A stretch of DNA of 64,000 nucleotides from Bacterioplanoides pacificum (GCF_042648445.1 NZ_JBHRYB010000001.1:1-64000); one strand, 5' to 3'. Shown: positions 26,208 through 35,439, counted from the first letter of the stretch. A program made the numbers and translations. The notes: generated by a model not told the origin, from the sequence alone.

Positions 26208-26237
26208 AAAAAAACCCGGCTCTGGTCGGGTTTTTTT
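26208..26237 (+). terminator. Terminator after rpmG
   Basis: A-run + acccg / cgggt + seven T, with an 8-base loop (gctctggt); a textbook intrinsic terminator, symmetric in both directions. Confidence 0.92.
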
Positions 26238-26269
26238 ATGTCTGAAATTCAGTGAGTCGGAGATATTTC

Positions 26270-27082
26270 ATGCCTGAGTTACCAGAAGTAGAAACCACAC
26301 TGCGCGGCATTGAGCCCTGGCTGCTGGGCCAGCAGATTGAAGCGGTGGAGGTGCGTCAGCCAAAGTTACGCTGGCCGGTTGCAGCCGGGGTGCAGCAGCT
26401 GGTGGGGCAAACGATCCGCCGCCTGAGTCGCCGGGCAAAATACATTCTGGTGGAAACGGATAACGGCACGGCGATCTGGCATCTGGGCATGTCGGGGTCG
26501 TTGCGGCTGCTGGCTGATGATGAGCCGCCGGGTAAACATGACCATATCGACTGGTGTTTAGCCAACGGCAAAATTTTGCGCTATCACGATCCCAGACGGT
26601 TTGGTGCTTTGTTGTGGCAGCCTGCAGGGGCGACTGAAAACAGCCATCTCGACCATCTGGGACCAGAGCCGCTGTCGGCAGCTTTTGATGGCGCTTATCT
26701 GTATCAGCGCAGTCGCAAAAAGTCGCAGGCAATCAAGCAATTTATCATGGATGGTAAGGTGGTTGTCGGGGTCGGTAATATTTACGCCAATGAAAGCCTG
26801 TTTATGGCGGGTATCCGCCCCACCACGGCTGCGGGCAAAATCAGCAAACCCCGCTATGAAAAACTGGTGGCCTGTATTCGTCTGGTATTGGAGCGGGCGA
26901 TTGCGCAGGGAGGGACAACGCTGAAGGATTTCGTTGGCGGAGATGGTCAGCCCGGTTATTTTGCTCAGGAATTATTGGTATATGGACGCGCGGGTGAAAG
27001 CTGTGTGCACTGCTCAGCGACACTGAAAGAAATCCGCCAGGGCCAGCGGGCAACAGTGTATTGTCCCGCGTGTCAGCGCTGA
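26270..27082 (+). CDS. mutM: Formamidopyrimidine-DNA glycosylase
   Basis: 270 residues; removes 8-oxoguanine and formamidopyrimidines and nicks the strand. MPELPEVETT start, whose Pro2 becomes the catalytic N-terminus after Met removal; conserved Lys in RRAKYILVE region; VVGVGNIYANESLF helix-two-turn-helix; C-terminal zinc finger CVHC...CPACQR. ATG 26270 is fixed by the catalytic Pro. Follows rpmG as in E. coli. Confidence 0.97.
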   Translation: MPELPEVETTLRGIEPWLLGQQIEAVEVRQPKLRWPVAAGVQQLVGQTIRRLSRRAKYILVETDNGTAIWHLGMSGSLRLLADDEPPGKHDHIDWCLANGKILRYHDPRRFGALLWQPAGATENSHLDHLGPEPLSAAFDGAYLYQRSRKKSQAIKQFIMDGKVVVGVGNIYANESLFMAGIRPTTAAGKISKPRYEKLVACIRLVLERAIAQGGTTLKDFVGGDGQPGYFAQELLVYGRAGESCVHCSATLKEIRQGQRATVYCPACQR

Positions 27083-27186
27083 CGGCTGTGAGCTGGTCGA
27101 TAATCTCCACTCGTCAGTCGTGACGCGGCCTCAAGGTGCTGCTATAGTCGTGCCATATTGCATACGGAAAAATAAGAGGACGACAG

Positions 27187-28014
27187 ATGCGATTCTTGGC
27201 CGCTTTTAAGAAACCATTACAGGTTTCCCTGGCAGCAGTGTTATTGCTGAGTGGAACTGTGGCAACGGCACAAACTGTGGAAGAAGACCCGAGTGCCGGC
27301 GCGATGGTAATTGATGCCGTACTGGCGCGTCCTCTGTACTTTGCTTTATCGCAGGTGGGCTCGCTGGTTTATGGTGCAACCCTGCCTTTTACTCTGCTGG
27401 GTGGTAATGCTGAGCAGGCAGCCGAAACTTTGGTGGTGACACCGTTACAGGCGGCGTTTGTGCGTTGTCTGGGCTGCGGCAAAATGCCAAACCAGGTGGG
27501 TGAGCTGAAAGAAGGTGAAGGCAAGTTTATCCGCCATTTTGTAATGTTATCGGCGGGTCAGGCGAACTATAGCGAATCACTGGTCGATGTGTCCGGCAGT
27601 GCCATCGGTGGTGGTTTGTTTCTGGGTACACACTTCAGCCTGAATGATGACAGCCGTTACGATGTGCTGTTGGGTTACCGTACCTTCGGTACTGCTGAGC
27701 TGGATAAAAACGGTACAGAGTTTGAAGATACTGCCAGCTCTATCCAGATTGCCAGCCGTTTTGGTAAGCGTATTTTCTGGGACCTGGAGCTGATGGGTAA
27801 GCTGGGCCTGCATCGCTGGAGCGCAGAGCGCAAAGTAAATAATTCCACCTCATCCAGTTCCGGTTTTGGCTTCCTGTACGGCATTGGTGTGGAGCGTTTT
27901 GTCAGTGATAATCTGCGTTTAGGTCTGGATTACACCGTCTATTCACTGAATAAAAAAGATGAATACGAAGCGGATGTCAGCACCGCTGACCTGAATATCA
28001 GCTATATGTTCTGA
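27187..28014 (+). CDS. Outer-membrane beta-barrel protein with N-terminal conserved module
   Basis: 275 residues. Signal peptide to about residue 29 (SLAAVLLLSGTVATAQ). Residues ~35-100 (GAMVIDAVLARPLYFALSQVGSLVYGATLPFTLLGGNAEQAAETLVVTP...) resemble short stand-alone proteins common in Pseudomonas and allies, of unknown role. A CLGC (C-x2-C) pair near residue 95 ends this module. Residues ~120-275 look like an eight-stranded barrel of OmpA/OmpW size (alternating strands, aromatic girdles), ending in NISYMF with the terminal Phe typical of BAM substrates. Strong ribosome site (aagagga). Function unknown. Confidence 0.75.
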   Translation: MRFLAAFKKPLQVSLAAVLLLSGTVATAQTVEEDPSAGAMVIDAVLARPLYFALSQVGSLVYGATLPFTLLGGNAEQAAETLVVTPLQAAFVRCLGCGKMPNQVGELKEGEGKFIRHFVMLSAGQANYSESLVDVSGSAIGGGLFLGTHFSLNDDSRYDVLLGYRTFGTAELDKNGTEFEDTASSIQIASRFGKRIFWDLELMGKLGLHRWSAERKVNNSTSSSSGFGFLYGIGVERFVSDNLRLGLDYTVYSLNKKDEYEADVSTADLNISYMF

Positions 28015-28030
28015 TCTCAGTTACAACAAA

Positions 28031-28065
28031 AAGCCGCATTCTGGTAACAGAGTGCGGCTTTTTTT
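28031..28065 (+). terminator. Bidirectional terminator
   Basis: 12-bp stem (aagccgcattct / agagtgcggctt, one wobble), 6-base loop, T-run on the plus strand and 'tttttg' on the minus strand. It would end both the outer-membrane gene and the convergent ggt. Confidence 0.9.
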
Positions 28066-28082
28066 ATGGCTGCGATTGCGGG

Positions 28083-29798
28083 TTAATGCACCTGTGACTG
28101 GCCCAGACCACGAGGGTCGGAGGCGGCGCTGACCTCGCCACTGTCTTTATCCCATAAGATAACCTGCATATTCCCGTAATGGCGGCCGACATTTTTCAGC
28201 TGGTGGCCGCGTGCACGCAGAGCCTGTTGTTCGGCCTGGCTGAAGGTATCCGGCTCGTGCTGAATGACGTCCGGTAAATACTGATGGTGGAAGCGCGGAC
28301 GCGTTACCCAACTTTCGACTTCTTTGCCCTGCATGTGTTCCAGCATGCCTAACAACACCATGCTGATGATACGACTGCCACCGGGTGTGCCGATAATTGC
28401 ACTGCTGTTTGTGGTGTTGACGATGCTGGGAGTCATACTCGACAGCGGCCGTTTGCCGGGTGCGATGGCGTTAGCAGCATTGCCCACCAGGCCATAAGCA
28501 TTAGCTTCGCCGGGTTTGGCGGAAAAATCGTCCATTTCGTTATTCAGCAGAATACCGGTGCCGGGCACGGTGTAGGCTGAGCCAAATGGCAGGTTGATAC
28601 TGAGGGTCGCGGATACCATGTTGCCCTGGCGGTCGATGACCGACAGATGGGTGGTATGAAAACCTTCCTGCAGGTTTTTCGGGCCATTCAGGCTCAGGCT
28701 GGGCGTTGCCTGCTGCATGTTTATTGAAGAGGCCCAATGCTGCGCCCGCTGCTCAGATAATAATTCGCGGATTGGCACATCGACAAAGTCCGGATCGCCG
28801 AGAAATTCAGCGCGGTCTTTATAGGCACGGCGCATGACCTCAGTTAACAGGTGAGCCTGATCGGTATGATTGAGGTTTTGCCAGCGTGGCAGGCCGGGCT
28901 GGCGTAACATATTAAACATCTGGGCGATGGCAATACCACCGGAAGAAGGTGGTGGTGCGCTGATCACTTCAAATGGCCCGTAGCGGCTGATGATGGGTTC
29001 GCGTTCTGTGACGTGGTAATTCTCCAGATCACGCAGTGTCCATTCTCCGCCGTCTGCCTGAATGGCTTTAATCATACGGTTCGCCACTTTGCCGCGGTAA
29101 AAACCATCAAAACCATGGTCGGCCAGTGCCTGCAGTGTGGTGGCCAGCTCTGGCTGGCGAATAATAAAACCTTCTGCCGGAATCTCGCCGTTGTCCAGGA
29201 ATGTTGCCCGGCTCTGAGGGTAACGACGAACAGCGTCCAGCCGGTAGTTCATCAGTTTGCGATAGTGGGGATAGACCGCAAAGCCTTCGTTGGCCTGCTG
29301 AATGGCCGCCTGCAGTGACTGTTGCAGCGGCAGCTTGCCGTAATGTTCCGCCAGGTGAGCAAACGCCGCAGCCTGGCCGGGGATACCTGCGGCGGTTGGG
29401 CCGTTGACGGCTTTGTCGCGATCGACGGCACCGCTGCTATCGAGGTAATAGTCACGATGTGCCGCTGCCGGAGCCATTTCGCGGGCATCAATAAAGCTGT
29501 ATTTCTGTTTATCAGCCTGATACACCAGCCAGAAACCGCCACCACCGATGCCGGCGCTGTAAGGTTCGACTACCCCCAGACTGGCGGCGACGGCAATTGC
29601 GGCATCAAAGGCATTACCGCCCTGAGCGAGGATATCCATACCGGCCTGGGTCGCCAGTGGGTGAGCACTGGCAATGGCGGCCTGACCCGGTGTTGCCCGG
29701 GTGGAATTGTGTTCGGCCGTGTTTGTGTCTTTTGCCGGAGTTGGCGAGCAGGCGATGATCAGACTGCTGCTGAGCAGCAACAGGGTACGTTTGAGCAT
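28083..29798 (-). CDS. ggt: Gamma-glutamyltransferase, lipoprotein form
   Basis: 571 residues; Ntn-hydrolase that cleaves gamma-glutamyl bonds (glutathione) outside the inner membrane. The N-terminus is a lipoprotein signal with lipobox LIIAC (Cys about residue 17), so the enzyme is probably membrane-anchored rather than soluble periplasmic as in E. coli. Family motifs: ASAHPLATQAGMDILAQGGNAFDAAIA, EPYSAGIGGGGF, autoprocessing/catalytic Thr in EGFHTTHLSV, NNEMDDFS, PGKRPLSSMTPSIV, GTPGGSRI. Length is normal, so it should self-cleave into two subunits. Confidence 0.94.
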   Translation of the reverse strand: MLKRTLLLLSSSLIIACSPTPAKDTNTAEHNSTRATPGQAAIASAHPLATQAGMDILAQGGNAFDAAIAVAASLGVVEPYSAGIGGGGFWLVYQADKQKYSFIDAREMAPAAAHRDYYLDSSGAVDRDKAVNGPTAAGIPGQAAAFAHLAEHYGKLPLQQSLQAAIQQANEGFAVYPHYRKLMNYRLDAVRRYPQSRATFLDNGEIPAEGFIIRQPELATTLQALADHGFDGFYRGKVANRMIKAIQADGGEWTLRDLENYHVTEREPIISRYGPFEVISAPPPSSGGIAIAQMFNMLRQPGLPRWQNLNHTDQAHLLTEVMRRAYKDRAEFLGDPDFVDVPIRELLSEQRAQHWASSINMQQATPSLSLNGPKNLQEGFHTTHLSVIDRQGNMVSATLSINLPFGSAYTVPGTGILLNNEMDDFSAKPGEANAYGLVGNAANAIAPGKRPLSSMTPSIVNTTNSSAIIGTPGGSRIISMVLLGMLEHMQGKEVESWVTRPRFHHQYLPDVIQHEPDTFSQAEQQALRARGHQLKNVGRHYGNMQVILWDKDSGEVSAASDPRGLGQSQVH

Positions 29799-29930
29799 AC
29801 AATAAAGTCCGTTATCAGTGGTTGCCGGCTAGTGTGGTGGATGTGGCCGGGTGGAGCAAGGTAGCGGCTGGAACAGGCTGTTACCCGCTGCTGTTGTCTG
29901 ACGCCTTGTCTGGCGCCGGCATGCGGGTAT

Positions 29931-29964
29931 AAAAAAGCCCCGTGATCAACGATGACGGGGCTTT
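29931..29964 (-). terminator. Terminator of the ferredoxin gene
   Basis: 10-bp stem (aaagccccgt / acggggcttt) with six T following on the minus strand. Lies 14 bases beyond the ferredoxin stop. Confidence 0.9.
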
Positions 29965-29977
29965 GCGGGGGTGCTGA

Positions 29978-30235
29978 TCAGGCGATTTTTTTGCCGGTCA
30001 GCTGTTCGTATTTGGCTTCCAGCTCTTCCTGGGTTTCCATGTTGTTATCATCCTGAGGGATGCAATCAACCGGACACACCAGCTGGCACTGAGGTTCGTC
30101 GTAATGACCAACACATTCGGTGCATTTGGCCGGGTCTATCTCATAAATTTCTTCACCCGCAGAAATCGCTTCATTCGGGCATTCAGGTTCACATACATCA
30201 CAGTTGATGCACTCATCGGTAATAATCAGAGCCAT
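29978..30235 (-). CDS. YfhL-type 2[4Fe-4S] ferredoxin
   Basis: 85 residues. Cluster ligands CINCDVCEPECP and CTECVGHYDEPQCQLVCP: two clusters with the 6-8 residue insertion between second and third cysteine of the second motif, typical of YfhL/Alvin-type ferredoxins. Small soluble electron carrier; partner not evident from context. 'acggaggt' precedes the ATG. It is followed by its own terminator and lies 47 bases downstream of coaD on the same strand. Confidence 0.93.
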   Translation of the reverse strand: MALIITDECINCDVCEPECPNEAISAGEEIYEIDPAKCTECVGHYDEPQCQLVCPVDCIPQDDNNMETQEELEAKYEQLTGKKIA

Positions 30236-30282
30236 GACATACCTCCGTCAGGGGCTAACTGCTTGATTGCAGTTTACGGTTG

Positions 30283-30771
30283 TTATGCAGTTTGTTGTTG
30301 CACGCTCTTTTGCAGGGCTTTAGCAACCGCCGGATGGACGAAGTTGCTGATGTCGCCGCCTAAGGACGCGATCTCTCTCACTAGGGTGGAAGAAATGTAG
30401 GAGTATTTCTCGGCCGGAGTCAGGAACATACTTTCTACATTCGGGGCTAATACACGGTTCATATTAGCCAGCTGAAATTCGTATTCAAAATCCGATACGG
30501 CACGCAGGCCACGCAGAATGATGTTGGCTTGTTTTTCCTGCACAAACTCAGCCAGCAGGTTACTGAAGCCGGTGACTTCAACATTGTGCAGATGGCCTAA
30601 CACTTCGCGAGCCAGATCAACACGGGTGTCCAGTTCCAGCATCGGTTTTTTCTTGGGATTATCAGCAACAGCCAGAATAATGTGGTCGAACATACGCGCA
30701 GCACGCTCCACCAGATCGGTGTGACCATTGGTAATGGGGTCAAAGGTGCCCGGGTAAACAACAATATTCAT
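30283..30771 (-). CDS. coaD: Phosphopantetheine adenylyltransferase
   Basis: 162 residues; penultimate step of CoA synthesis. Nucleotidyltransferase motifs: YPGTFDPITNGHTDLVERA (with T/HxGH-type TNGH) and ISSTLVREIASLGGD (ISSTxVR). LRGLRAVSDFEYEFQLANMNR is diagnostic for CoaD. Length normal. In many gammaproteobacteria it neighbours the same ferredoxin gene, as here. Confidence 0.97.
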   Translation of the reverse strand: MNIVVYPGTFDPITNGHTDLVERAARMFDHIILAVADNPKKKPMLELDTRVDLAREVLGHLHNVEVTGFSNLLAEFVQEKQANIILRGLRAVSDFEYEFQLANMNRVLAPNVESMFLTPAEKYSYISSTLVREIASLGGDISNFVHPAVAKALQKSVQQQTA

Positions 30772-30961
30772 AGCTCAGCCTTATCATCTGAAATCGCGCG
30801 CATAGTAAACAAATTAGCGCGGCTGCTCAATAAAACAGCGATTTATAACCCTGCGGTTATGATTTATGTCAGTGCTCATGGTTGCCGCTGTGCCGTGAAA
30901 ACTGGCCGTTGCGGCGGTTCTGCTCCTAGACTGAAAGAACAACCGTGGATATGGAAACATT

Positions 30962-32230
30962 ATGGCCAGATTTCTGATTGTAGAGGACAGCAGCGTCATT
31001 CTTAAGGTGCTGAAACACGTGGCTCGCCAGACGCTGGAGGAAGAGCCATGGTACGCCATGAATATGGCCCAGGCGGTTGAATTGTACCAGGCTCATCGGC
31101 ACCAGCTGGTGGCTGCTCTGGTCGACCTGGCGTTGCCGGACGCACCTCATGGCGAGCTGGTCGACTATCTGCTGCAGCAGGGGCTGCCGGTGGTGGTGCT
31201 GACCGGTACCAGCGATGGTGATGTGCGTGATCAGTTACTGAAAAAAGGCGTGGCCGATTACGTTATTAAAGAGAGCCGGTTTTCGTATCAGTATGCCGTA
31301 CAGATGTTGCAGCGGCTGGAGAAAAACCGCTCGGTGGAAGTGCTGATCGCGGAAGACTCATCCACCTACAGACATTATGTGCGCCAGTTGCTGGAGTTGC
31401 ATCAGTATCGGGTCCATGAAGCGGAAAACGGTGCTCAGGCACTGGAAATATTACAGCAGCAGCCAGCCATCCGGCTGGTGATAACTGACTATCATATGCC
31501 TCAGCTGGATGGTTTTGAGCTGGTTCAGGCCATCCGCCATCGCTTTGAAAAACGCAATATTGCCATTATTGGCCTGTCGGGCCAGGAAGACAGCGCTATT
31601 TCTGTGAAGTTTATTAAAAACGGTGCCAACGATTTTCTCAGTAAACCATTTGAGCAGGAAGAGTTTGTCTGTCGGGTCACCAACAACATCGAAGCACTGG
31701 ACAGCCTTGAGCAATTGCAGTGGCAGGCAAGCCGCGATTACCTGACCGGCCTGTATAATCGCCGCTACTTCAGCGAAGAGGGAGAGACATTGCTGCAGCG
31801 TGCTGTGCGCGAGCAACAACCGCTCAGCCTGGCGGTACTGGATATCGACTTCTTTAAAAACATTAATGATGAATATGGGCATCAGGCCGGAGATATGGTG
31901 CTGCAGCAGCTGGCGCAGCTGCTTGAAGAAACACTGGGACGTTTTCTGGTGGCGCGCACCGGTGGTGAAGAGTTTTCTGTGTTATTGCCCGGCCTGGATA
32001 ACGATAAGGCGCTCAGCCTGCTGAATGGGCTGCGTCAGAATGTTGAAGAACGGATTTTTGATATCCCCGATGACTTTGTGCGCATCAGTATATCGGCTGG
32101 CGTGGCGGCCAGTGTGGCGCTGCCGCAACCGTCGTTGTCGGCGTTGTTCGCACGTGCAGACGAACACCTGTATCGCGCCAAGGAGGCGGGTCGTAATCTG
32201 GTGATGGGCGATGACGAAGATGATGAATGA
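30962..32230 (+). CDS. REC-REC-GGDEF response regulator, diguanylate cyclase
   Basis: 422 residues. Receiver 1 (1-~120) with FLIVEDSS acidic pocket, phospho-acceptor in AALVDLALPD and T/K switch residues (LTGTSDG, VIKESR). Receiver 2 (~125-250) with LIAEDSS, VITDYHMPQLDG and KPFEQEE. The GGDEF domain (~255-415) has DYLTGLYNRRYF, D in LDIDFFKNINDEYGHQAGD and the active GGEEF loop. It should make cyclic-di-GMP on phosphorylation. No I-site RxxD is obvious just before GGEEF (LVARTGGEEF). No kinase gene is adjacent. Weak ribosome site upstream. Confidence 0.9.
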   Translation: MARFLIVEDSSVILKVLKHVARQTLEEEPWYAMNMAQAVELYQAHRHQLVAALVDLALPDAPHGELVDYLLQQGLPVVVLTGTSDGDVRDQLLKKGVADYVIKESRFSYQYAVQMLQRLEKNRSVEVLIAEDSSTYRHYVRQLLELHQYRVHEAENGAQALEILQQQPAIRLVITDYHMPQLDGFELVQAIRHRFEKRNIAIIGLSGQEDSAISVKFIKNGANDFLSKPFEQEEFVCRVTNNIEALDSLEQLQWQASRDYLTGLYNRRYFSEEGETLLQRAVREQQPLSLAVLDIDFFKNINDEYGHQAGDMVLQQLAQLLEETLGRFLVARTGGEEFSVLLPGLDNDKALSLLNGLRQNVEERIFDIPDDFVRISISAGVAASVALPQPSLSALFARADEHLYRAKEAGRNLVMGDDEDDE

Positions 32231-32317
32231 GACCCGGGTTGTATTGCCTGTAATAACTCATTGTCATATAAGTTTATTTTTTCTAAGGTGTAATGGAATT
32301 AATACGAGGCAAATTCC

Positions 32318-32662
32318 ATGTCTGACGATACCATTTTTGGCAAAATTGCCCGCGGTGAGGCCGAAGCCAACATTGTTTATGAAGATGATCAGTGTCTGGC
32401 ATTTCGCGACCTGTATCCGGCGGCGCCGATGCATATTCTGGTGATTCCACGGAAACCGATTCCACGTTTGTGTGATTCCGGCGAAGAGGATCAGTCTCTG
32501 TTAGGGCACCTGATGCTGGTGGCCAATAAAGTGGCTGAAGAGCAGGGTTTTGGTGATCAGTTCCGGCTGGTGGTGAATAACGGTGAGGGCGCCGGGCAGA
32601 GTGTATTCCATCTGCATCTGCACGTGATTGGCGGTCGCTCACTGAGCTGGCCTCCGGGCTGA
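32318..32662 (+). CDS. hinT: HIT-family nucleotide hydrolase (HinT-like)
   Basis: 114 residues; purine nucleoside phosphoramidase-type HIT protein. DTIFGKIARGEAEANIVYEDD start and the histidine triad HLHLHVIGG near the C-terminus are clear. Length normal for HinT. It lies 8 bases before modF, so the two may be co-transcribed. Confidence 0.94.
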   Translation: MSDDTIFGKIARGEAEANIVYEDDQCLAFRDLYPAAPMHILVIPRKPIPRLCDSGEEDQSLLGHLMLVANKVAEEQGFGDQFRLVVNNGEGAGQSVFHLHLHVIGGRSLSWPPG

Positions 32663-32669
32663 GTCGCTG

Positions 32670-34100
32670 ATGGAATTCCGTGATATTCAGGCGCGCCTGC
32701 ACGATGGCCGCCATATCCGTTTTGCTCAATGGCAATTGCAGCCCGGTGAATACTGGGCGATTACCGGTACCAATGGCAGCGGTAAAACCGCGTTATCCTG
32801 TTTGTTTGCCAACCAGCTGGTGCTCAGCCACGGCAACGCCGACGGCCTGCCCGGTCGTGTTGCTTATGTTTCACTCGAAGCACAGGCGGCCCAGATTGAG
32901 CTGGAGCGTAAGCAGGATCAGAGTGATCTGAATGACTGCCCTGACCACGGCACCCGGGTGCGTGACTTATTAGCTCCGCTTGAGGAGGTTCAGCACTGGG
33001 TTGAGTTACTGGGTATTGACCATTTACTGGATCAGGGATTCCGCGCGTTATCCACCGGTGAAAGCCGTAAGGTGTTGTGGATTCGTTGTTTGCATCAGCA
33101 ACCGGATTTACTGGTTCTGGATGAACCGCTGGAAGGCCTGGACAGCCGTAGCCGCGACGTTTTACAGCAGGAGTTACAGCGCCTGCAGCAGCACGGCCAG
33201 GCGATTGTCTGGGTCGCAAACCGGCTGGATGAGTTACCCGACTGGATCACACACCTGGCGTTTATGCACGACGGTAAGCTCCTGTATCAGGGAACCAAAG
33301 CACAGGTTCTGGCTGAGCCGGAGCTGAACGGCTTATTGCATTTTGACCGGCCATTGCCGGATTTCCCGCCGGCAACGATCGACTACCAGCTGGATGCTCA
33401 GGCACCGCTGGTGACCATGACGGATGTGGCGGTTCGTTATGATGAACGAGTCCTGTTCGAGCAGCTGAACTGGCAGGTGATAGCCGGGGAGCACTGGGCG
33501 ATTCAGGGCCCGAACGGGTGTGGTAAAACCAGCCTGTTACAGCTGATTACCGGCGATAACCCACAGTGTTACCGCAACGATCTGAAGTTGTTTGGTATGC
33601 AGCGTGGCCGTGGCGAAACCATCTGGGACATTAAAAAACACATTGGTATTGTGTCGGCGTCGCTGCAATGGGATTACCGTGCCACCACCAACGTCCTGAG
33701 TACGGTGATCTCCGGTTTGTATGACAGTATTGGGCTGTACCAAGCGACCGGTGATGATGATAAGCAGCTGGCGCTGCAATGGCTGGAGGTGATTGGGTTA
33801 CGTGATAAAGCTAACCAGAGCCTGCAGCACCTGTCTTATGGTGAGCAGCGTCTGGTATTAATTGCCCGGGCACTGATCAAGCAGCCACCACTGCTGATTC
33901 TGGATGAGCCGTGTCAGGGGCTGGATGACCCAAGTCGCCAGCTGGTGCTGGCATTTATTCGCCGACTGGCACAGCAGCAGGAGGTTACCCTGCTGTACGT
34001 GACTCATCTGGCGGATGAGATACCGTCAGAAATTGGCCGGCGGCTGCAATTTGAACCGCAGGGCGATCAAAGTCAGATACATTTTTACAGCATGAACTGA
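32670..34100 (+). CDS. modF: ModF-like duplicated ABC ATPase
   Basis: 476 residues with two ABC ATPase domains. Domain 1: Walker A GTNGSGKT (about 31-38), signature STGESRK, Walker B LLVLDEPLEGLD. Domain 2: GPNGCGKTS, signature LSYGEQRL, LLILDEPCQGLD. The stretch NDLKLFGMQRGRGETIWDIKKHIG plus DSIGLYQA matches E. coli ModF closely. ModF is linked to molybdate use but its task is not settled. No modABC is nearby; molybdenum need is plausible because xdhAB further right encode a molybdoenzyme. Confidence 0.88.
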   Translation: MEFRDIQARLHDGRHIRFAQWQLQPGEYWAITGTNGSGKTALSCLFANQLVLSHGNADGLPGRVAYVSLEAQAAQIELERKQDQSDLNDCPDHGTRVRDLLAPLEEVQHWVELLGIDHLLDQGFRALSTGESRKVLWIRCLHQQPDLLVLDEPLEGLDSRSRDVLQQELQRLQQHGQAIVWVANRLDELPDWITHLAFMHDGKLLYQGTKAQVLAEPELNGLLHFDRPLPDFPPATIDYQLDAQAPLVTMTDVAVRYDERVLFEQLNWQVIAGEHWAIQGPNGCGKTSLLQLITGDNPQCYRNDLKLFGMQRGRGETIWDIKKHIGIVSASLQWDYRATTNVLSTVISGLYDSIGLYQATGDDDKQLALQWLEVIGLRDKANQSLQHLSYGEQRLVLIARALIKQPPLLILDEPCQGLDDPSRQLVLAFIRRLAQQQEVTLLYVTHLADEIPSEIGRRLQFEPQGDQSQIHFYSMN

Positions 34101-34152
34101 GCCCCTGCGGGGGCTGCGCTATCATTATTACAACAACACAGGCAGGTTCACA

Positions 34153-35439
34153 GTGATAGGTTCCATTACAACTACCCGTAATGGCCGCAAGTTCCGGATC
34201 AATAAACGACACACGCGCAAGCGGCTGGACGTGTCAGAATTAACCCCAGGGATGCATATTGTTGAGCTGGATCGGCCATGGATTGAATCGCCGTTTTTAT
34301 TTCAGGGCTTTTTGCTTGAAACGGCGGAAGACATTCAGATGGTCCAGGACGTATGCCGCTGGGTGTATGTCGATGTGGTTGAAGAAGAATGGCAGGAATA
34401 CCATGGCCATCAAACGATCACACCGCAGCGGCGCACTATGTATGTTGAAAAACAGGATATGGCGCAGCAACTGACGCGCGCGAACCGCACCTATCAGTCC
34501 ACTAAACATCAGATCAAATACCTGCTCAATACTGCCTACCTGGGCCAGGCCATGTCACTGGAGGGGGCCAAAGAAGCCGTCAAAGACTGTGTCGAACGGG
34601 TTATCCACAACCCGACTGCCATTCTGTGGCTGACCCGGCTGAAACATCAGGATGAATATACCGCTGAACATTCAGTGAATGTGTGTTTGTTAGCAATTGC
34701 GCTAGGGCGGGAAATGGATCTGGCTCCGTATGAACTGGAAAATCTCGGTATTTGTGGCCTGATGCATGACATCGGCAAAATGAAAGTTCCGCCGGAAATA
34801 CTGAACAAACCGGATACTCTGAATCCGCAAGAATTCGCTGAAATGGCACGCCATACTGTGTATGCCCGGCAATTACTGATGGGACGATCGGATATTTATC
34901 CGGGCGCCGTCGATGTTGCTTATAGCCATCACGAACGCCTCGATGGCAAAGGTTATCCGCGGGGCATCGACAGCAGCAAAATCTCCCTGTTTACCCGCAT
35001 CGTGACGGTCGCGGACGCTTATGACGCCATGACCAGCCGTCGCTGTTACAGCGAAGGTATGTCCTCCACTGAAGCATTAAAAATTATCCACCGCCATATC
35101 GGCAGCCAGTTTGATGAAGAGGTGGCGCGTAAGTTTATCGCCATGATTGGCCTTTATCCGCCCGGCTATTTGCTGGAAATGACGAACGGTGAAGTGGGGA
35201 TTATTTTATCTTCAGACCCGGGTTATTCGCTCAAGCCTAAGGTCATTATGGTGCTCGGCGCGGACAAACAGCCGCAACCGGAACGTATTATCAACCTGGC
35301 TAACGCGCCTCAGGATGATGCCGGCGAATTTTATAAAGCGGCCGGGGTATATCGCAGTGGATCTTTCGGCGTCAATATAAATGACTACCTGGAGAAGGGC
35401 TTGCGTATCAAAGGATTTGATTATCAAATGAACGATTGA
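34153..35439 (+). CDS. HD-GYP cyclic-di-GMP phosphodiesterase with DUF3391
   Basis: 428 residues. N-terminal DUF3391 domain (LDVSELTPGMHIVELDRPWIESPFLFQGF...) and an HD-GYP domain with HSVNVCLLAIALG, the metal pair HDIGKMKVPPEILNKP and YSHHERLDGKGYPRGI (the GYP motif). It should hydrolyse c-di-GMP. The start is GTG 34153; the next in-frame ATG would cut into DUF3391. Terminated by the hairpin at 35530. Lies close to a diguanylate cyclase gene (30962) but separated by hinT-modF. Confidence 0.9.
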   Translation: MIGSITTTRNGRKFRINKRHTRKRLDVSELTPGMHIVELDRPWIESPFLFQGFLLETAEDIQMVQDVCRWVYVDVVEEEWQEYHGHQTITPQRRTMYVEKQDMAQQLTRANRTYQSTKHQIKYLLNTAYLGQAMSLEGAKEAVKDCVERVIHNPTAILWLTRLKHQDEYTAEHSVNVCLLAIALGREMDLAPYELENLGICGLMHDIGKMKVPPEILNKPDTLNPQEFAEMARHTVYARQLLMGRSDIYPGAVDVAYSHHERLDGKGYPRGIDSSKISLFTRIVTVADAYDAMTSRRCYSEGMSSTEALKIIHRHIGSQFDEEVARKFIAMIGLYPPGYLLEMTNGEVGIILSSDPGYSLKPKVIMVLGADKQPQPERIINLANAPQDDAGEFYKAAGVYRSGSFGVNINDYLEKGLRIKGFDYQMND

